Assembly (NCBI GenBank): GCA_015075625.1
Contig: JABTTZ010000002.1
Location: forward strand, 620,001 to 684,000
DNA from: Anaerolineales bacterium
GTDB lineage: Bacteria; Chloroflexota; Anaerolineae; Aggregatilineales; UBA2796
Direction of reading: 5' to 3'
DNA: 64,000 nt
Every line of letters begins with the position of its first letter. The stretch's first letter is position 1. Positions 1 through 8,557 of the stretch are shown piece by piece. The notes beneath the pieces are model-generated. The model had not been told where the DNA came from and did not search any database. It saw only the letters and a list, made by a program, of their open reading frames with translations. The translations under genes were made by a program, and so were the position numbers.

Positions 1-17
1 CTGACCCACACGGATGA

Positions 18-443
18 TCAGGCACTCGCGTTTGTTGTGGCAATGGGCTGAGCGGGGGGATCACTAGGCGCTTCCAAATTGCCCGTATCTCCCAATAACC
101 GGCGCGTCATGGTGATCAATTCGTGAACACTGATTGGCTTTTGCAAGAACAAATCGGCAAGCTCTCCCTCAGGGGTGCCCATAGCCACTGCGTTGCTGCT
201 GACCATAATCACTTTCACCATCCGCATCGTGGCTTCCCTTCGGATATGGGCAAGAACTTCTAACCCCGTCATCCTCGGCATGTTGACATCCATAATGACA
301 ACATCCGGCAGATGTTTCACCAGCGCAGCAATCCCTTCTATCCCGTCACAGGCAAGGCGAACATCGAAATTCGCCTTGCGAAACACCCGTGTGTAAATCA
401 ACCGTAGATCGTCGTTGTCTTCCACAATGAGAACGCTGCGCAT
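18..443 (-). CDS. Single-domain response regulator (CheY-like receiver)
   Basis: A stand-alone receiver domain of 141 residues with no output domain. The acidic pocket is E8-D9, the phospho-acceptor is D52 (IMDVNMP), the switch serines are S81/S82 and the conserved lysine is K101 followed by proline. Such proteins relay phosphate from histidine kinases to other proteins or serve as phosphate sinks. The last ~25 residues are a low-complexity Pro/Ala/Thr tail. It is the distal gene of a minus-strand block of receivers, with 37 bases to the next gene. No kinase is directly paired with it; the nearest is the GAF kinase at 2299-3474. Receiver identity is clear, the partner is unknown. Confidence 0.85.
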   Translation of the reverse strand: MRSVLIVEDNDDLRLIYTRVFRKANFDVRLACDGIEGIAALVKHLPDVVIMDVNMPRMTGLEVLAHIRREATMRMVKVIMVSSNAVAMGTPEGELADLFLQKPISVHELITMTRRLLGDTGNLEAPSDPPAQPIATTNASA

Positions 444-480
444 AGGGTGTGGACTCTCGTTGGAATGAACCTAATCGAAT

Positions 481-942
481 TTAAAGGGTGCTGCGTGAGC
501 TAGGGATGCGATTTAAGATGCGCCCAATATCCTTAACCAAGGTCATGACATTGAACGGTTTGCTGATGTAGCCATCAAAGCCGGCACTCACAATCCGCTC
601 TTTGTCGCCGTCAATAGCATAGGCCGTCACGGCAATGGTGGGAATATTGGTATAAGCGGGGTTTCCCCGGATGATTTCGATCATCTCGTACCCATCGACT
701 TCCGGCATCCGAATATCGGCAAGGATCAGATTCGGGCAGATTTTTTCTAAAATCGCCAACCCCTCACGTCCATTGCGGGCGGTGTGGACGATTGCGCCAT
801 GATAGTTCAGCACAGAACGAATCACGGTTACGTTATCTGGGGTGTCGTCCACAACAAGGATATTCCAACCTTCCACGCTGAGGGGAATTTCACGGGTGAT
901 TTTATGAGGTGGGAGCGGTGGGGTCATGGTTGAATTAGCCAT
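481..942 (-). CDS. Single-domain response regulator (receiver)
   Basis: Receiver domain after a ~25-residue proline-containing N-terminal extension. Numbered from an upstream TTG (954), the acidic pair is D36-D37, the phospho-acceptor D80 (ILADIRMPEVDG), the switch threonine T110 and the lysine K132 (SKPF). I take the ATG at 942 rather than that TTG, because the purine stretch AGAAGG lies almost on top of the TTG; neither spacing is ideal. The sequence resembles receivers found in hybrid kinases more than NarL-type ones. No output domain follows. It lies between two other receiver genes, suggesting a multi-component phosphorelay whose exact wiring cannot be read from sequence. Confidence 0.85.
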   Translation of the reverse strand: MANSTMTPPLPPHKITREIPLSVEGWNILVVDDTPDNVTVIRSVLNYHGAIVHTARNGREGLAILEKICPNLILADIRMPEVDGYEMIEIIRGNPAYTNIPTIAVTAYAIDGDKERIVSAGFDGYISKPFNVMTLVKDIGRILNRIPSSRSTL

Positions 943-1093
943 TGTAATACTCAAGCCTTCTGTGCTTTATAAGGGCGAAAATGGGTCAGGATTAGCGCAG
1001 TGGAAGGTGCCTTTATGGAACCCTAAGCAAGCATACTACACATTGAAATTCGTCTTCAAGCAGGATGCACATTTTTCAGGAAAAATTCACAGC

Positions 1094-1516
1094 CTATACC
1101 TTTAGTGCTTCAACCAATGCCTCATGAAGCTGCTCGAACGAGGCATACTTTGCCACACAGCTTACCGCCCCCGCTCGCAGCATTGCCGTTCGCAGGTGGG
1201 CGTCCTCAAACCCGATAAGGGCGATCACACGCACTTCTGGACACCGTTCGCGCAGCATATAGGCAACGTCAATTCCATTGAGCTTGGGCATTGAAATATC
1301 CAAAAAAATCACGTCTGGATGGGTCTTCAGGCATAACTCCACCGCCCCCATACCATCGTGTGCCATACCAAGCAACGTTACACCATCGATTGCGCTTAGA
1401 AAGCGCTTTAGGCTTTGACACATGGGGGCAAAATCATCGGCTATAACAACCTGCACCGTTCTTGATAATGGCTCACTGTGCAAGGGGTAGCCAATGTGAC
1501 TATTTTGTTGGATCAT
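1094..1516 (-). CDS. Receiver domain protein, NarL-like but without the DNA-binding domain
   Basis: About 140 residues. The receiver resembles that of LuxR/NarL regulators but stops before any helix-turn-helix. Counting from the ATG at 1516 the acidic pair is D27-D28, the phospho-acceptor D73 (IFLDISMPKLNG) and the lysine K123. The position that normally holds a switch Thr/Ser reads isoleucine (VIALIGF), so phosphorylation signalling may be altered. The ATG at 1516 has GGA eight bases upstream and leaves ~20 residues before the receiver; an ATG at 1597 would add 27 unconserved residues. It may be a truncated NarL-type regulator or a phosphate sink. Confidence 0.75.
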   Translation of the reverse strand: MIQQNSHIGYPLHSEPLSRTVQVVIADDFAPMCQSLKRFLSAIDGVTLLGMAHDGMGAVELCLKTHPDVIFLDISMPKLNGIDVAYMLRERCPEVRVIALIGFEDAHLRTAMLRAGAVSCVAKYASFEQLHEALVEALKV

Positions 1517-1660
1517 GGTACGTTCCGTTAAGTACTGTGGCACGGTACTGATTCCCCCAATAGCGATAATCATATGCTCAAATAGTGGAGAATACATCCG
1601 TAAAGAGGGGGGTTTTGCCCTAGCCGATAGTCTAGTTTTCTCCCTAGTCGCTCAGAGCCA

Positions 1661-2302
1661 TTACTTCACCAGTTTCTTCTCCAGCGCCAAAGCGACTGCC
1701 TCGGTGCGGCTGGTGACGCCCAATTTGGTGAGGATACTGCTGATGTGAAATTTCACTGTGGAAAGGCTGACGGTCAATCGCTCCGCTATTTGTGGATTGC
1801 TCATCCCCTTCACGAGGAGAGTCAGCACCTCTTGCTCGCGTGTGGTAAGCATGTAATCGGGGAGCGGGGGTTGGGTTGCCGTTCGTACCAGTGCTTCTGT
1901 CGCCTCTGGATCAAGGTAACGCAAGCCAGCAACAGCATTGCGAATGGCGCGTTCAAGCTCCTCAAAGGTAACACTCTTGAGGACGTAGCCTGTTGCCCCC
2001 GCCTGAAGGGCGGTTTTGACCATTTCATCCTCTTTAGAACTGGTGAGAATGATGATTTTGACCTCAGGTTGGGCGGTTTTGATGTGGCGGGTGGCCGCAA
2101 TACCGTCCATACGGGGCATCAGGATGTCCATCAAGATAACATCGGGCTTCGCATTGGCACATAGTTGTACGGCATCTTCGCCATTGGCGGCTTCGGCAAC
2201 CAATTCCATATCGCTGAAGGCGCGTAAAAAAACCCCTAATCCGCGCCGCACAACATCGTGATCATCCACTAACATAACCCGAATCATTGGCGCATCACTC
2301 AT
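1661..2302 (-). CDS. NarL/LuxR-family response regulator
   Basis: A 213-residue DNA-binding regulator. The receiver has D13-D14, phospho-acceptor D59 (ILMDILMPRMDG), T87 and K109 (VLKS). A C-terminal LuxR-type helix-turn-helix begins at LTTREQEVL near residue 150 and includes NPQIAERL and STVKFHISSIL. The start is the ATG at 2302: it overlaps the stop of the upstream kinase as ATGA and has GGAGGA three bases before it, so the two are translationally coupled. The kinase at 2299-3474 is therefore its cognate sensor. A decayed relative of the pair lies at 52-53.8 kb. Target genes are unknown. Confidence 0.93.
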   Translation of the reverse strand: MSDAPMIRVMLVDDHDVVRRGLGVFLRAFSDMELVAEAANGEDAVQLCANAKPDVILMDILMPRMDGIAATRHIKTAQPEVKIIILTSSKEDEMVKTALQAGATGYVLKSVTFEELERAIRNAVAGLRYLDPEATEALVRTATQPPLPDYMLTTREQEVLTLLVKGMSNPQIAERLTVSLSTVKFHISSILTKLGVTSRTEAVALALEKKLVK

Positions 2303-3474
2303 GCATCCTCCTGGACATTCCAAACCAATTCGACCAAACATCCTTTGTCGGGAGCGCTGATGCATTGGAACTGCGCACCGACTCCGGTGGCGCGTTCGTG
2401 CATGATCATCAAGCCCATATGCCCTGATTGAATCATCTTAAGATCGAACCCTTTGCCATTATCGCGGATAGAGAGCCGCACACCCTCTAGCGTGCGGATG
2501 AGGTGTGCCTCAACAAAAGTTGCCCCCGAATGTTTGAAGATGTTATTTAACGCTTCTTGTGCTACACGGTAAAAGACAAGCTGGACCTTACTGGGAAGAT
2601 CACGCTCACCCTCAACATTCAAGGTGTACTCTACCATCATACGCCCGGCAAGGGCGTTCATAAGGTGCGTTAACAATTCCCGCATGTTTGCTGTTTCTAG
2701 GGTATGCGGGCGTAGTTCAAAAAGCATCGTTCGCATCTCTGCCAATGCCCCAAGATTCAAGCGGGCAAGCTCCACAAGACCTTCTTGAACGGCGTCACTC
2801 CCTTTTTTCCACAGGTGGGGCAGCGTCTGGGCAACCATGCTGGCAGAAAAAAGCGTCTGAGTGACGGAATCATGAAGTTCGCGGGCAAGCCGTTGGCGTT
2901 CGCTGTTGACAGCAAGCGCCTTCACTTCTTCTGTCCGTTCAGCAATCTTTTGTTCAAGCATCTCGTTGAATCGCGCATTCTCAATGCACACAGCGGCATG
3001 GCTGGCAATATAGCCAAAGATTTCTAAATCAGCATCGCGGAATAAATCTGTTAGCGTGCGGTTCTCCACGTATAACCCGCCGATCACTGTCCCCCGTGCG
3101 ATGAGAGGGGCGCACATCACCGAACGGAGTTTCAAGGCGTGAACACTATGAGCATTGGAATAGAAAGGGTCTTCAATGGCACTGGCGGTAATCAGTGCTT
3201 TTTCTGTGGTGATTGCCTGTCCTAAAATAGTATAACTGATCTGCATCTCTGGTTCAGAAATCTCGCCCCCACCACGACTTCGTTTCACGCGGAAATCGAG
3301 TTCGCCCGTTTCCCCTATAAGAACAAGAAACCCATATTCTGCCCCAAACATATCAAGCGTGGTATCCATCGAGTATTGCAAGAGGGGGTCAAGGGCGCGT
3401 GTCTCCGCCATCTGACGACTAATATCAATCAGTTTGGGAAGGCGTTCGTCATAGAGAACAGGCTTCTCAGTCAT
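2299..3474 (-). CDS. GAF-domain sensor histidine kinase (HisKA_3/NarX type)
   Basis: A cytosolic histidine kinase of ~391 residues without membrane segments. A GAF domain spans roughly residues 20-170, then a short coiled coil, then a HisKA_3 dimerisation box (RQRLARELHDSVTQ, phosphorylated His about 201) and a HATPase_c domain with DNGKGFD. This architecture pairs with NarL-type regulators, and the next gene is exactly that, with a 4-base ATGA overlap. The ligand of the GAF domain cannot be told from sequence. A GTG three bases upstream (3477) is an equally possible start. A purine-rich AGGA lies about nine bases before the ATG. Confidence 0.92.
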   Translation of the reverse strand: MTEKPVLYDERLPKLIDISRQMAETRALDPLLQYSMDTTLDMFGAEYGFLVLIGETGELDFRVKRSRGGGEISEPEMQISYTILGQAITTEKALITASAIEDPFYSNAHSVHALKLRSVMCAPLIARGTVIGGLYVENRTLTDLFRDADLEIFGYIASHAAVCIENARFNEMLEQKIAERTEEVKALAVNSERQRLARELHDSVTQTLFSASMVAQTLPHLWKKGSDAVQEGLVELARLNLGALAEMRTMLFELRPHTLETANMRELLTHLMNALAGRMMVEYTLNVEGERDLPSKVQLVFYRVAQEALNNIFKHSGATFVEAHLIRTLEGVRLSIRDNGKGFDLKMIQSGHMGLMIMHERATGVGAQFQCISAPDKGCLVELVWNVQEDA

Positions 3475-3660
3475 CACGATCTGTCCTGCTAGTTATTTTC
3501 ACTGCTAATTATCGTTCTTTGTCATTCTTACGCCACTTTGTCAATTTAGCAAAAAGGGAACAGCAAAAAACACCCTACGTGTTAAGGGTTTTGGTTCAGC
3601 ATTGCTCAACCACCCCTTTACATAACACAGGGTAAACGAACCCCAATCTCACTGGGTAAG

Positions 3661-3681
3661 CTCTAATCAAATTGCTCAACC
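3661..3681 (+). repeat. 21-base direct repeat, copy 1
   Basis: This 21-base sequence beginning CTCTAATCAAATTGC recurs without mismatch at 4019-4039. The two copies bracket the hairpin and the G/C-rich dispersed repeat. A shorter related piece (ATTGCTCAACC) lies at about 3601. Confidence 0.8.
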
Positions 3682-3720
3682 TAAGTACAAATACAATGAA
3701 ACGGCGGGATAACGCATGAT

Positions 3721-3742
3721 CCCGCTGCTATAAAGCAGCGGG
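3721..3742. repeat. Hairpin, part of the AAAGCAGCGGGCTGA repeat family
   Basis: CCCGCTGCT and AGCAGCGGG form a perfect 9-bp stem around a 4-base loop. The right arm runs into GCTGAAAACAGCC, wording shared with intergenic copies near 8.56 and 22.28 kb. No U-tract follows on either strand, so it does not look like an intrinsic terminator. Confidence 0.6.
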
Positions 3743-3889
3743 CTGAAAACAGCCACCCCTTCGGGGCTTAAAAGGCATCGCTGCACCGATTGTTCTACCT
3801 TCTTTACCCCAATGGACTTTTGTGACGGTACTTAGTAGTCCACCACAGTAATTTCTAAAGAACCCCTATCCCCCCTGCCCCTCTTTCCC

Positions 3890-4014
3890 CGCACGCGGAG
3901 AAAGGGGAGAAATTCTGCGGGCGAGGGGGTGAGGGGGCTTCCCCCTCAAAGACGTGATTCCCCCTTCTCCTTGTGGGAGAAGGAGGGTAGGAGGATGAGG
4001 GCAACTGCGTAACG
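3890..4014 (-). repeat. Dispersed G/C-rich repeat, copy 1 (related to 36598-36730)
   Basis: Read on the minus strand it begins ACGTTACGCAGTTGCCCTCA and continues through a pyrimidine-rich arm, GGAGAAGGGGGAATC, and a TTGAGGGG/CCCCCTCA inverted pair. The first ~65 bases closely match the element at 36.6 kb. The far terminal inverted repeat seen there is not recognisable here, so this may be a truncated or diverged copy. Confidence 0.65.
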
Positions 4015-4018
4015 TCTA

Positions 4019-4039
4019 CTCTAATCAAATTGCTCAACC
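4019..4039 (+). repeat. 21-base direct repeat, copy 2
   Basis: Identical to 3661-3681, 358 bases downstream. It abuts the end of the dispersed repeat and lies just before the 55-base element at 4045-4099. Confidence 0.8.
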
Positions 4040-4044
4040 GAGAA

Positions 4045-4099
4045 CATGTTTCAAGGAGATTGCCCTTATTGATTGATCTGCCGGCTCATCACCCTATAC
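4045..4099 (+). repeat. 55-base upstream element, copy A
   Basis: Begins CATGTTTCAAGGAGATTGCC and ends CATCACCCTATAC. By eye it matches 55826-55881 at about 44 of 56 positions with one gap. Both copies lie 100-170 bases before a plus-strand gene (potD-like here, accC there) in the same orientation, so it may be regulatory or a short mobile repeat. Confidence 0.6.
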
Positions 4100-4221
4100 G
4101 TATTGCTCTCTGATGCTCCCTTCGCTACAATGATCCTGTGCGGTAGACCCTCGGCGCGTCAGCGTTGGGGACGTTTGGCAGACCTAACCTTGTGAGATTG
4201 TCTAATCTAGGAGTAACCTCC

Positions 4222-5307
4222 ATGCGCAAAGGCATGATCCTCGTCGTGATCCTTGTTTTGGTTGGCGTCTCGCTCGGCGTTCGGGCAAAGGCGCAGCCCG
4301 AACTAGACAGCGAACTTTACATCTACAATTGGTCGGACTACATGGATGAGTCCTTGCTTGAAGAATACGAAACGCAGTTTGGGGTCAAAATCACCTACGA
4401 CACCTTTGCCTCGCTAGAGGAGATGTTCGCCAAAATTCAAGCTGGGGCAGAGTATGACGTGATCTTCCCCTCCGACTTTATGATCGCCCGCATGATTGAA
4501 CTGAACTTGCTTCAAAAGTATGATAAAGCGAACGTCCCCAACCTGAGTAACGTTGGCGGGGAATACCGTGAGGTGTGGTTTGATCCCGGTGCGGAATACT
4601 GCGTTCCCTACCAATGGGGATCAACGGGACTGGCGGTTTCGCGCAAGCTGGATCGTATTCCCGATAGTTGGGGGGCGCTTTTTGACCCCGAACAGGCGGC
4701 ATACTACGCCCAAAACGGCGGGATCAACATCCTTGACGACCAGCGCGAGGTGATCGGCGCGGCGTTGAAATACCTCGGCTATTCGCTGAATGAAACCGAT
4801 CCAGCGCACCTTGAGGCGGCACGCGATCTAATCATCGCCGCAAAGGGAAATTTCCTCTACTATAACAGCAGCGATTATCAAGATACCCTGCTCATCCCGG
4901 GCGAAGTGGCGCTCTCCCATTCATGGGATGGCTCTACTGTCAAGGCAGCAATTGCCACCAAGAGCGAGGAATTTCCGCTTGGCGAGTGGATTCATATTGT
5001 GCCAAAGGAAGGGGCAACGCGCTTCATGGAGGGGATGTGTATTCCAGCGACGGTGAACGCCAAGCGGAAGGCGACGGCGGAACACTTCATCAACTTCATG
5101 ATGATTCCTGAACATGCCGCCCGCAACAGCAACGTGACCGGCTATTACTCCACAAACACGCCCGCCTTTGAGTTCTTCCTTCCAGAGTTGAAAGAACTGC
5201 TGCCCTCAGTGGACGTGATTGAAACGTTGGAGTGGATGCGTCCTCTGCCAGAAGAATCGATGCGGTTGTGGGATCAGATTTGGACGGAAATTCGAGCGGC
5301 AGGGTGA
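4222..5307 (+). CDS. potD: Spermidine/putrescine-type ABC transporter substrate-binding protein
   Basis: A 361-residue extracytoplasmic binding protein of the PotD/PotF family. An N-terminal signal segment (VVILVLVGVSLGV) ends in AKA before Gln, a signal peptidase I type site with no lipobox. The mature protein opens with LYIYNWSDYMDE, typical of PotD, and keeps YDVIFPSDF, the QWGSTGL region and the HSWDG region. The ATG at 4222 follows TAGGAG by eight bases; an upstream in-frame ATG would precede the signal peptide without a ribosome site. No PotA, PotB or PotC gene is near, so the gene is an orphan component. Polyamine specificity is inferred from family. Confidence 0.88.
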   Translation: MRKGMILVVILVLVGVSLGVRAKAQPELDSELYIYNWSDYMDESLLEEYETQFGVKITYDTFASLEEMFAKIQAGAEYDVIFPSDFMIARMIELNLLQKYDKANVPNLSNVGGEYREVWFDPGAEYCVPYQWGSTGLAVSRKLDRIPDSWGALFDPEQAAYYAQNGGINILDDQREVIGAALKYLGYSLNETDPAHLEAARDLIIAAKGNFLYYNSSDYQDTLLIPGEVALSHSWDGSTVKAAIATKSEEFPLGEWIHIVPKEGATRFMEGMCIPATVNAKRKATAEHFINFMMIPEHAARNSNVTGYYSTNTPAFEFFLPELKELLPSVDVIETLEWMRPLPEESMRLWDQIWTEIRAAG

Positions 5308-5377
5308 GCAGAGACACCCCCCCACCTTTCGTTATCATTTCGTAGGGACGCCCCTCAGTCTAACGACAAGGGCACCC

Positions 5378-5671
5378 TCAATACCGATTCCGACGCGGGC
5401 GGACAGCAATCCGCCCATCCCGCTGCTTGCGCACCCAAGCAAGGTAGGTTTGGATGTCGAGGTCGGCGCGGATTGCCTCTAGGGTTGATTTTTCGCGGGC
5501 GAGCGTCCGGTTGCGGAAGAAACGGTGCAGTGTGGCGTGGCAGGGACTGCACAACTCCACCGTTTCCCTCCCCCCCTCCGACTTCGGGATGATGTGGTGC
5601 TTGGAAAGGTAACTCACCTCTCGCTCACAAAGGGTGCAGCGGAGCGGGGTAGTTTTTTCGTTGTCGGGCAT
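5378..5671 (-). CDS. HNH endonuclease family protein
   Basis: A 97-residue protein with an HNH-type fold: CTLC near residue 12, HHIIPKSEGG near 25, then LCSPCHATLH. The two Cys pairs fit a structural zinc site, and the His-His/His set fits the metal-bound catalytic site. The C-terminal half is basic and helical. It starts two bases after the stop of the FmdB-type zinc-ribbon gene upstream, so the two are co-transcribed. Small solitary HNH proteins may be nucleases or nucleic-acid binders; nothing nearby indicates a restriction system or homing element. Confidence 0.8.
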   Translation of the reverse strand: MPDNEKTTPLRCTLCEREVSYLSKHHIIPKSEGGRETVELCSPCHATLHRFFRNRTLAREKSTLEAIRADLDIQTYLAWVRKQRDGRIAVRPRRNRY

Positions 5672-5673
5672 AG

Positions 5674-6096
5674 CTAGAAATCACCTCCGCCTAACCCCCC
5701 ATCATCAGCCCCGCCACCGAGAATGTCCCCTGCCGCCCCCGATGCCTCCAACGAGGACTCAATCGATTCGGGGTCTTCGCCCTTCTCCAAGCGCCCGACC
5801 ACCTCGTTGAACTCATCCCCGAGGTCTTCGCCCGACTCAGCGCTCATGCGGCGCATGAAGCGTCCGAGCGTTTGCGGGTCGGCGTCCTCTAGTCCCGCCA
5901 ATGCAGAGTCGTCCTCCATGGCGTCGAAGCGCGAATCCTCCGAACGCAAGATCGCCACCCGCCGGATAGAGCGGACGACGTTTTTTCCCTGACAGCGCGG
6001 GCAGGTTTTTTCCGCCGTGTCATAGTCGGCAAAGGATTTGAAGCGAAGCACCCCGCGCCAACGGCAGTCGGGGCAGCGAAAATCATAAGAAGGCAT
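5674..6096 (-). CDS. FmdB-family zinc ribbon protein
   Basis: 140 residues. The N-terminus MPSYDFRCPDC with a second CPRC pair at about residues 32-35 is the FmdB/CxxC_CxxC_SSSS regulatory zinc ribbon. The rest is acidic, contains a helical stretch (LGRFMRRMSAESGEDLG) and ends in a Gly/Asp-rich tail. The family is widespread and of uncertain function; FmdB itself was named for a possible regulatory role in the formamidase operon. It lies directly upstream of the HNH gene on the same strand. Confidence 0.82.
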   Translation of the reverse strand: MPSYDFRCPDCRWRGVLRFKSFADYDTAEKTCPRCQGKNVVRSIRRVAILRSEDSRFDAMEDDSALAGLEDADPQTLGRFMRRMSAESGEDLGDEFNEVVGRLEKGEDPESIESSLEASGAAGDILGGGADDGGLGGGDF

Positions 6097-6261
6097 GGCT
6101 TTGGTCTACTCCGCCGATCCGTCCAACGATGATGACTCTATGGTAGCGAAAATGCTCACCATCAGCCACCCCTAAACGCTTGCTGCTCACTCCCTAAAGA
6201 AGGGGCTTGTCGGCTTGCCCTATTGCCCCTTCCCATTCTGCGTTGATTGGCGGGAAAACGC

Positions 6262-6267
6262 TATAAT
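6262..6267 (+). promoter_or_regulatory. Likely -10 box for glgB
   Basis: A perfect TATAAT, 54 bases before the chosen glgB start, in an otherwise empty gap. No good -35 box is spaced 16-18 bases upstream; TTGATT is only 13 bases away. It is reported as a -10 element alone. Confidence 0.35.
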
Positions 6268-6320
6268 CCTTTTTGTAAACATCGTTCATTTTGGTACGCG
6301 CTTATTTAGGTAATGTTACT

Positions 6321-8501
6321 ATGCCCAACGATACCCTTACTGCCGCAATTGACGCCCTCATGCACGCTATGCATGGCGCACCCTTTGAGATTCTCGGTAT
6401 TCATGATGCCGGGGATGGACAATCGATCATCCGCACCGTTCAACCGCACCTTCAGGGGGTGACGGTGGTTGTAGGGAAGGCGCGTCACCCGATGACAAAA
6501 CGCCATGAGTACGGGTTGTGGGAGGTAACCATCCCCACACCGGGCGAGGGCTATCACATGATGGGGACAACCACTGATGGGCAACCGATCACCTTTGATG
6601 ATCCCTACAGTTTTCCCCCCACCCTCACCGATTATGATATTTACCTTCTGGGCGAAGGGACGCACCTGAACGCTTACGACAAACTTGGCGCACACCTCAT
6701 CGAGATTGATGGGGTGGCGGGGGTGCGCTTCACCGTTTGGGCGCCCAATGCAAAGCGGATCAGCATTGTGGGTAATTTCAATGGGTGGGATGACCGGATG
6801 CACCCTATGCGCCACCTATCCAATGGCTTCTGGGAGCTTTTCATCCCCGGTATGAAAGATGGCGAGGTCTATAAATACGACATTCTCTCCCACAATGCCG
6901 GCTATAAGGGGCAAAAATGCGATCCCTACGGCTTCCGCACGGAAGTCCGCCCCAACAACGCCTCGATTGTCTGCGACCTCAGCGGCTACACCTGGGGCGA
7001 TGCCGAATGGATGGGCAGCCGTGAAGCGCGAAACGGTTTGAAAGCGCCCGTCGCCATTTATGAAGTCCATTTGGGGTCGTGGCGGCGCAAAGAGGATGGG
7101 ACATGGCTCAGCTATCGGGAACTTGCCCATGAATTGGTCGATTACGTCAAATCAATGAACTTTACGCACATTGAATTGATGCCTGTTGCCGAACACCCCC
7201 TCGATGCCTCATGGGGGTACCAAGTGACAGGCTATTTTGCCCCCACCAGCCGCTTCGGATCGCCCGCCGATTTCATGTACTTTGTGGATCGCTGCCATCA
7301 AAATGGGATCGGTGTCCTCCTAGACTGGGTACCGGCGCACTTTCCGAAGGACGGTCATGCCCTCAGCTACTTTGATGGGACGCACCTTTACGAACACGCC
7401 GATTCGCGGCAGGGCGAACACCCCGATTGGGGGACGCTGATCTTCAACTATGGACGTAACGAGGTGCGTAATTTCTTGATCTCGAATGCCCTGTTTTGGT
7501 TAGATAAATATCATATCGATGGGCTGCGGGTGGACGCCGTGTCCTCCATGCTTTACCTCGATTTTTCTCGCAAGGCAGGGGAGTGGATTCCCAACCGCTA
7601 TGGGAGCAACGAAAACCTTGAGGCGATCAGTTTCTTAAAGCAGTTCAATGAGATCGTTCACGATAAATTCCCCGGCGCTGTCACGGTGGCAGAAGAATCC
7701 ACCGCATGGGCAATGGTTTCCCGCCCCGTCTACATTGGCGGATTGGGCTTCACCTACAAATGGAACATGGGCTGGATGCACGACACCCTGAAGTACATCA
7801 GCAAAGACCCCGTGTACCGCCGTTGGGAACACAATTCGCTGACCTTTTCGATGCTCTATGCCTTCAACGAAAACTTCGTCCTCTCCCTCTCCCATGATGA
7901 AGTTGTCCATATGAAAGGCTCGCTGATTCACAAGATCGCTGGCGATTGGTGGCAAAAATTCGCTACGCTGCGGCTCTTGCTCGGCTACCAATACACACAT
8001 CCGGGCAAAAAGCTCAACTTCATGGGGGCGGAATTCGGGCAGTGGAACGAATGGAGCGAGACACGCTCGCTCGATTGGTATTTGCTTGAACTTCCTACCC
8101 ACACTAGTATGCAGGCGTGGACACGCGACCTGAACAGGTTTTACTGCGAGAACCCCGCCCTTTACGAGGTTGATTTCGATTGGACAGGGTTCAAGTGGAT
8201 CAACGCCAACGACTCTGATAACAGCATCTTCAGCTATGCTCGCTTTGCGGCGGATGCCTCCAACTTTCTGGTGGTGGTTTTGAACCTCACCCCTGTTGTC
8301 CGCGAGAGGTATACCATTGGCGTGCCGGAAGCAGGCGCCTACCGTGAAGTGCTGAACAGCGATTCAGCGTTTTACGGGGGGAGCAATGTTGGCAATGGGG
8401 GCGGGGTACAGGCATCGGACAGTCCATGGGGCGAATTCCCCGCCTCGCTTTCTCTCACCATCCCCCCTTTAGGGATGCTCATCTTGAAACGCGATAAATG
8501 A
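6321..8501 (+). CDS. glgB: 1,4-alpha-glucan branching enzyme (GH13)
   Basis: Makes the alpha-1,6 branches of glycogen. The ~726-residue protein has an N-terminal CBM48-like region (FTVWAPNAKRISIVGNFNGW), the GH13 barrel and a C-terminal beta domain ending PLGMLIL. The catalytic residues sit at positions matching E. coli GlgB: nucleophile D405 in LRVDAVSSM, acid/base E458 in VAEES and D526 in LSHDEVVH. The ATG at 6321 is preferred to an upstream TTG because the protein then starts at a typical position; an AGGT lies upstream. No other glycogen gene (glgA, glgC, glgP) is adjacent, so the gene stands alone. Confidence 0.96.
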   Translation: MPNDTLTAAIDALMHAMHGAPFEILGIHDAGDGQSIIRTVQPHLQGVTVVVGKARHPMTKRHEYGLWEVTIPTPGEGYHMMGTTTDGQPITFDDPYSFPPTLTDYDIYLLGEGTHLNAYDKLGAHLIEIDGVAGVRFTVWAPNAKRISIVGNFNGWDDRMHPMRHLSNGFWELFIPGMKDGEVYKYDILSHNAGYKGQKCDPYGFRTEVRPNNASIVCDLSGYTWGDAEWMGSREARNGLKAPVAIYEVHLGSWRRKEDGTWLSYRELAHELVDYVKSMNFTHIELMPVAEHPLDASWGYQVTGYFAPTSRFGSPADFMYFVDRCHQNGIGVLLDWVPAHFPKDGHALSYFDGTHLYEHADSRQGEHPDWGTLIFNYGRNEVRNFLISNALFWLDKYHIDGLRVDAVSSMLYLDFSRKAGEWIPNRYGSNENLEAISFLKQFNEIVHDKFPGAVTVAEESTAWAMVSRPVYIGGLGFTYKWNMGWMHDTLKYISKDPVYRRWEHNSLTFSMLYAFNENFVLSLSHDEVVHMKGSLIHKIAGDWWQKFATLRLLLGYQYTHPGKKLNFMGAEFGQWNEWSETRSLDWYLLELPTHTSMQAWTRDLNRFYCENPALYEVDFDWTGFKWINANDSDNSIFSYARFAADASNFLVVVLNLTPVVRERYTIGVPEAGAYREVLNSDSAFYGGSNVGNGGGVQASDSPWGEFPASLSLTIPPLGMLILKRDK

Positions 8502-8557
8502 GGCGCTGACCAGCACCTTCACTGCATGGGCGCCCCCTGGGGCGTCCGTCTGACCCC

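Larger units (their letters stand above)
3478..4221. other. Repeat-rich intergenic region
   Basis: No convincing gene. It holds a perfect 9-bp-stem hairpin (3721-3742), two identical 21-base direct repeats (3661-3681 and 4019-4039), a G/C-rich dispersed repeat (about 3890-4014) matching one at 36.6 kb in inverted orientation, and a 55-base element (4045-4099) with a relative at 55.8 kb. A possible 60-residue minus-strand reading frame across 3855-4037 is just the repeat and is not called. Confidence 0.7.

Noticed and set aside
3855-4037. A 60-residue minus-strand reading frame
   Set aside because: It is a Pro/Ser/Arg-rich translation of the dispersed G/C-rich repeat with no ribosome site.
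5378-5671. HNH gene as part of a restriction or homing element
   Set aside because: There is no methyltransferase, intron or mobile-element boundary nearby; it pairs with an FmdB-type gene instead.
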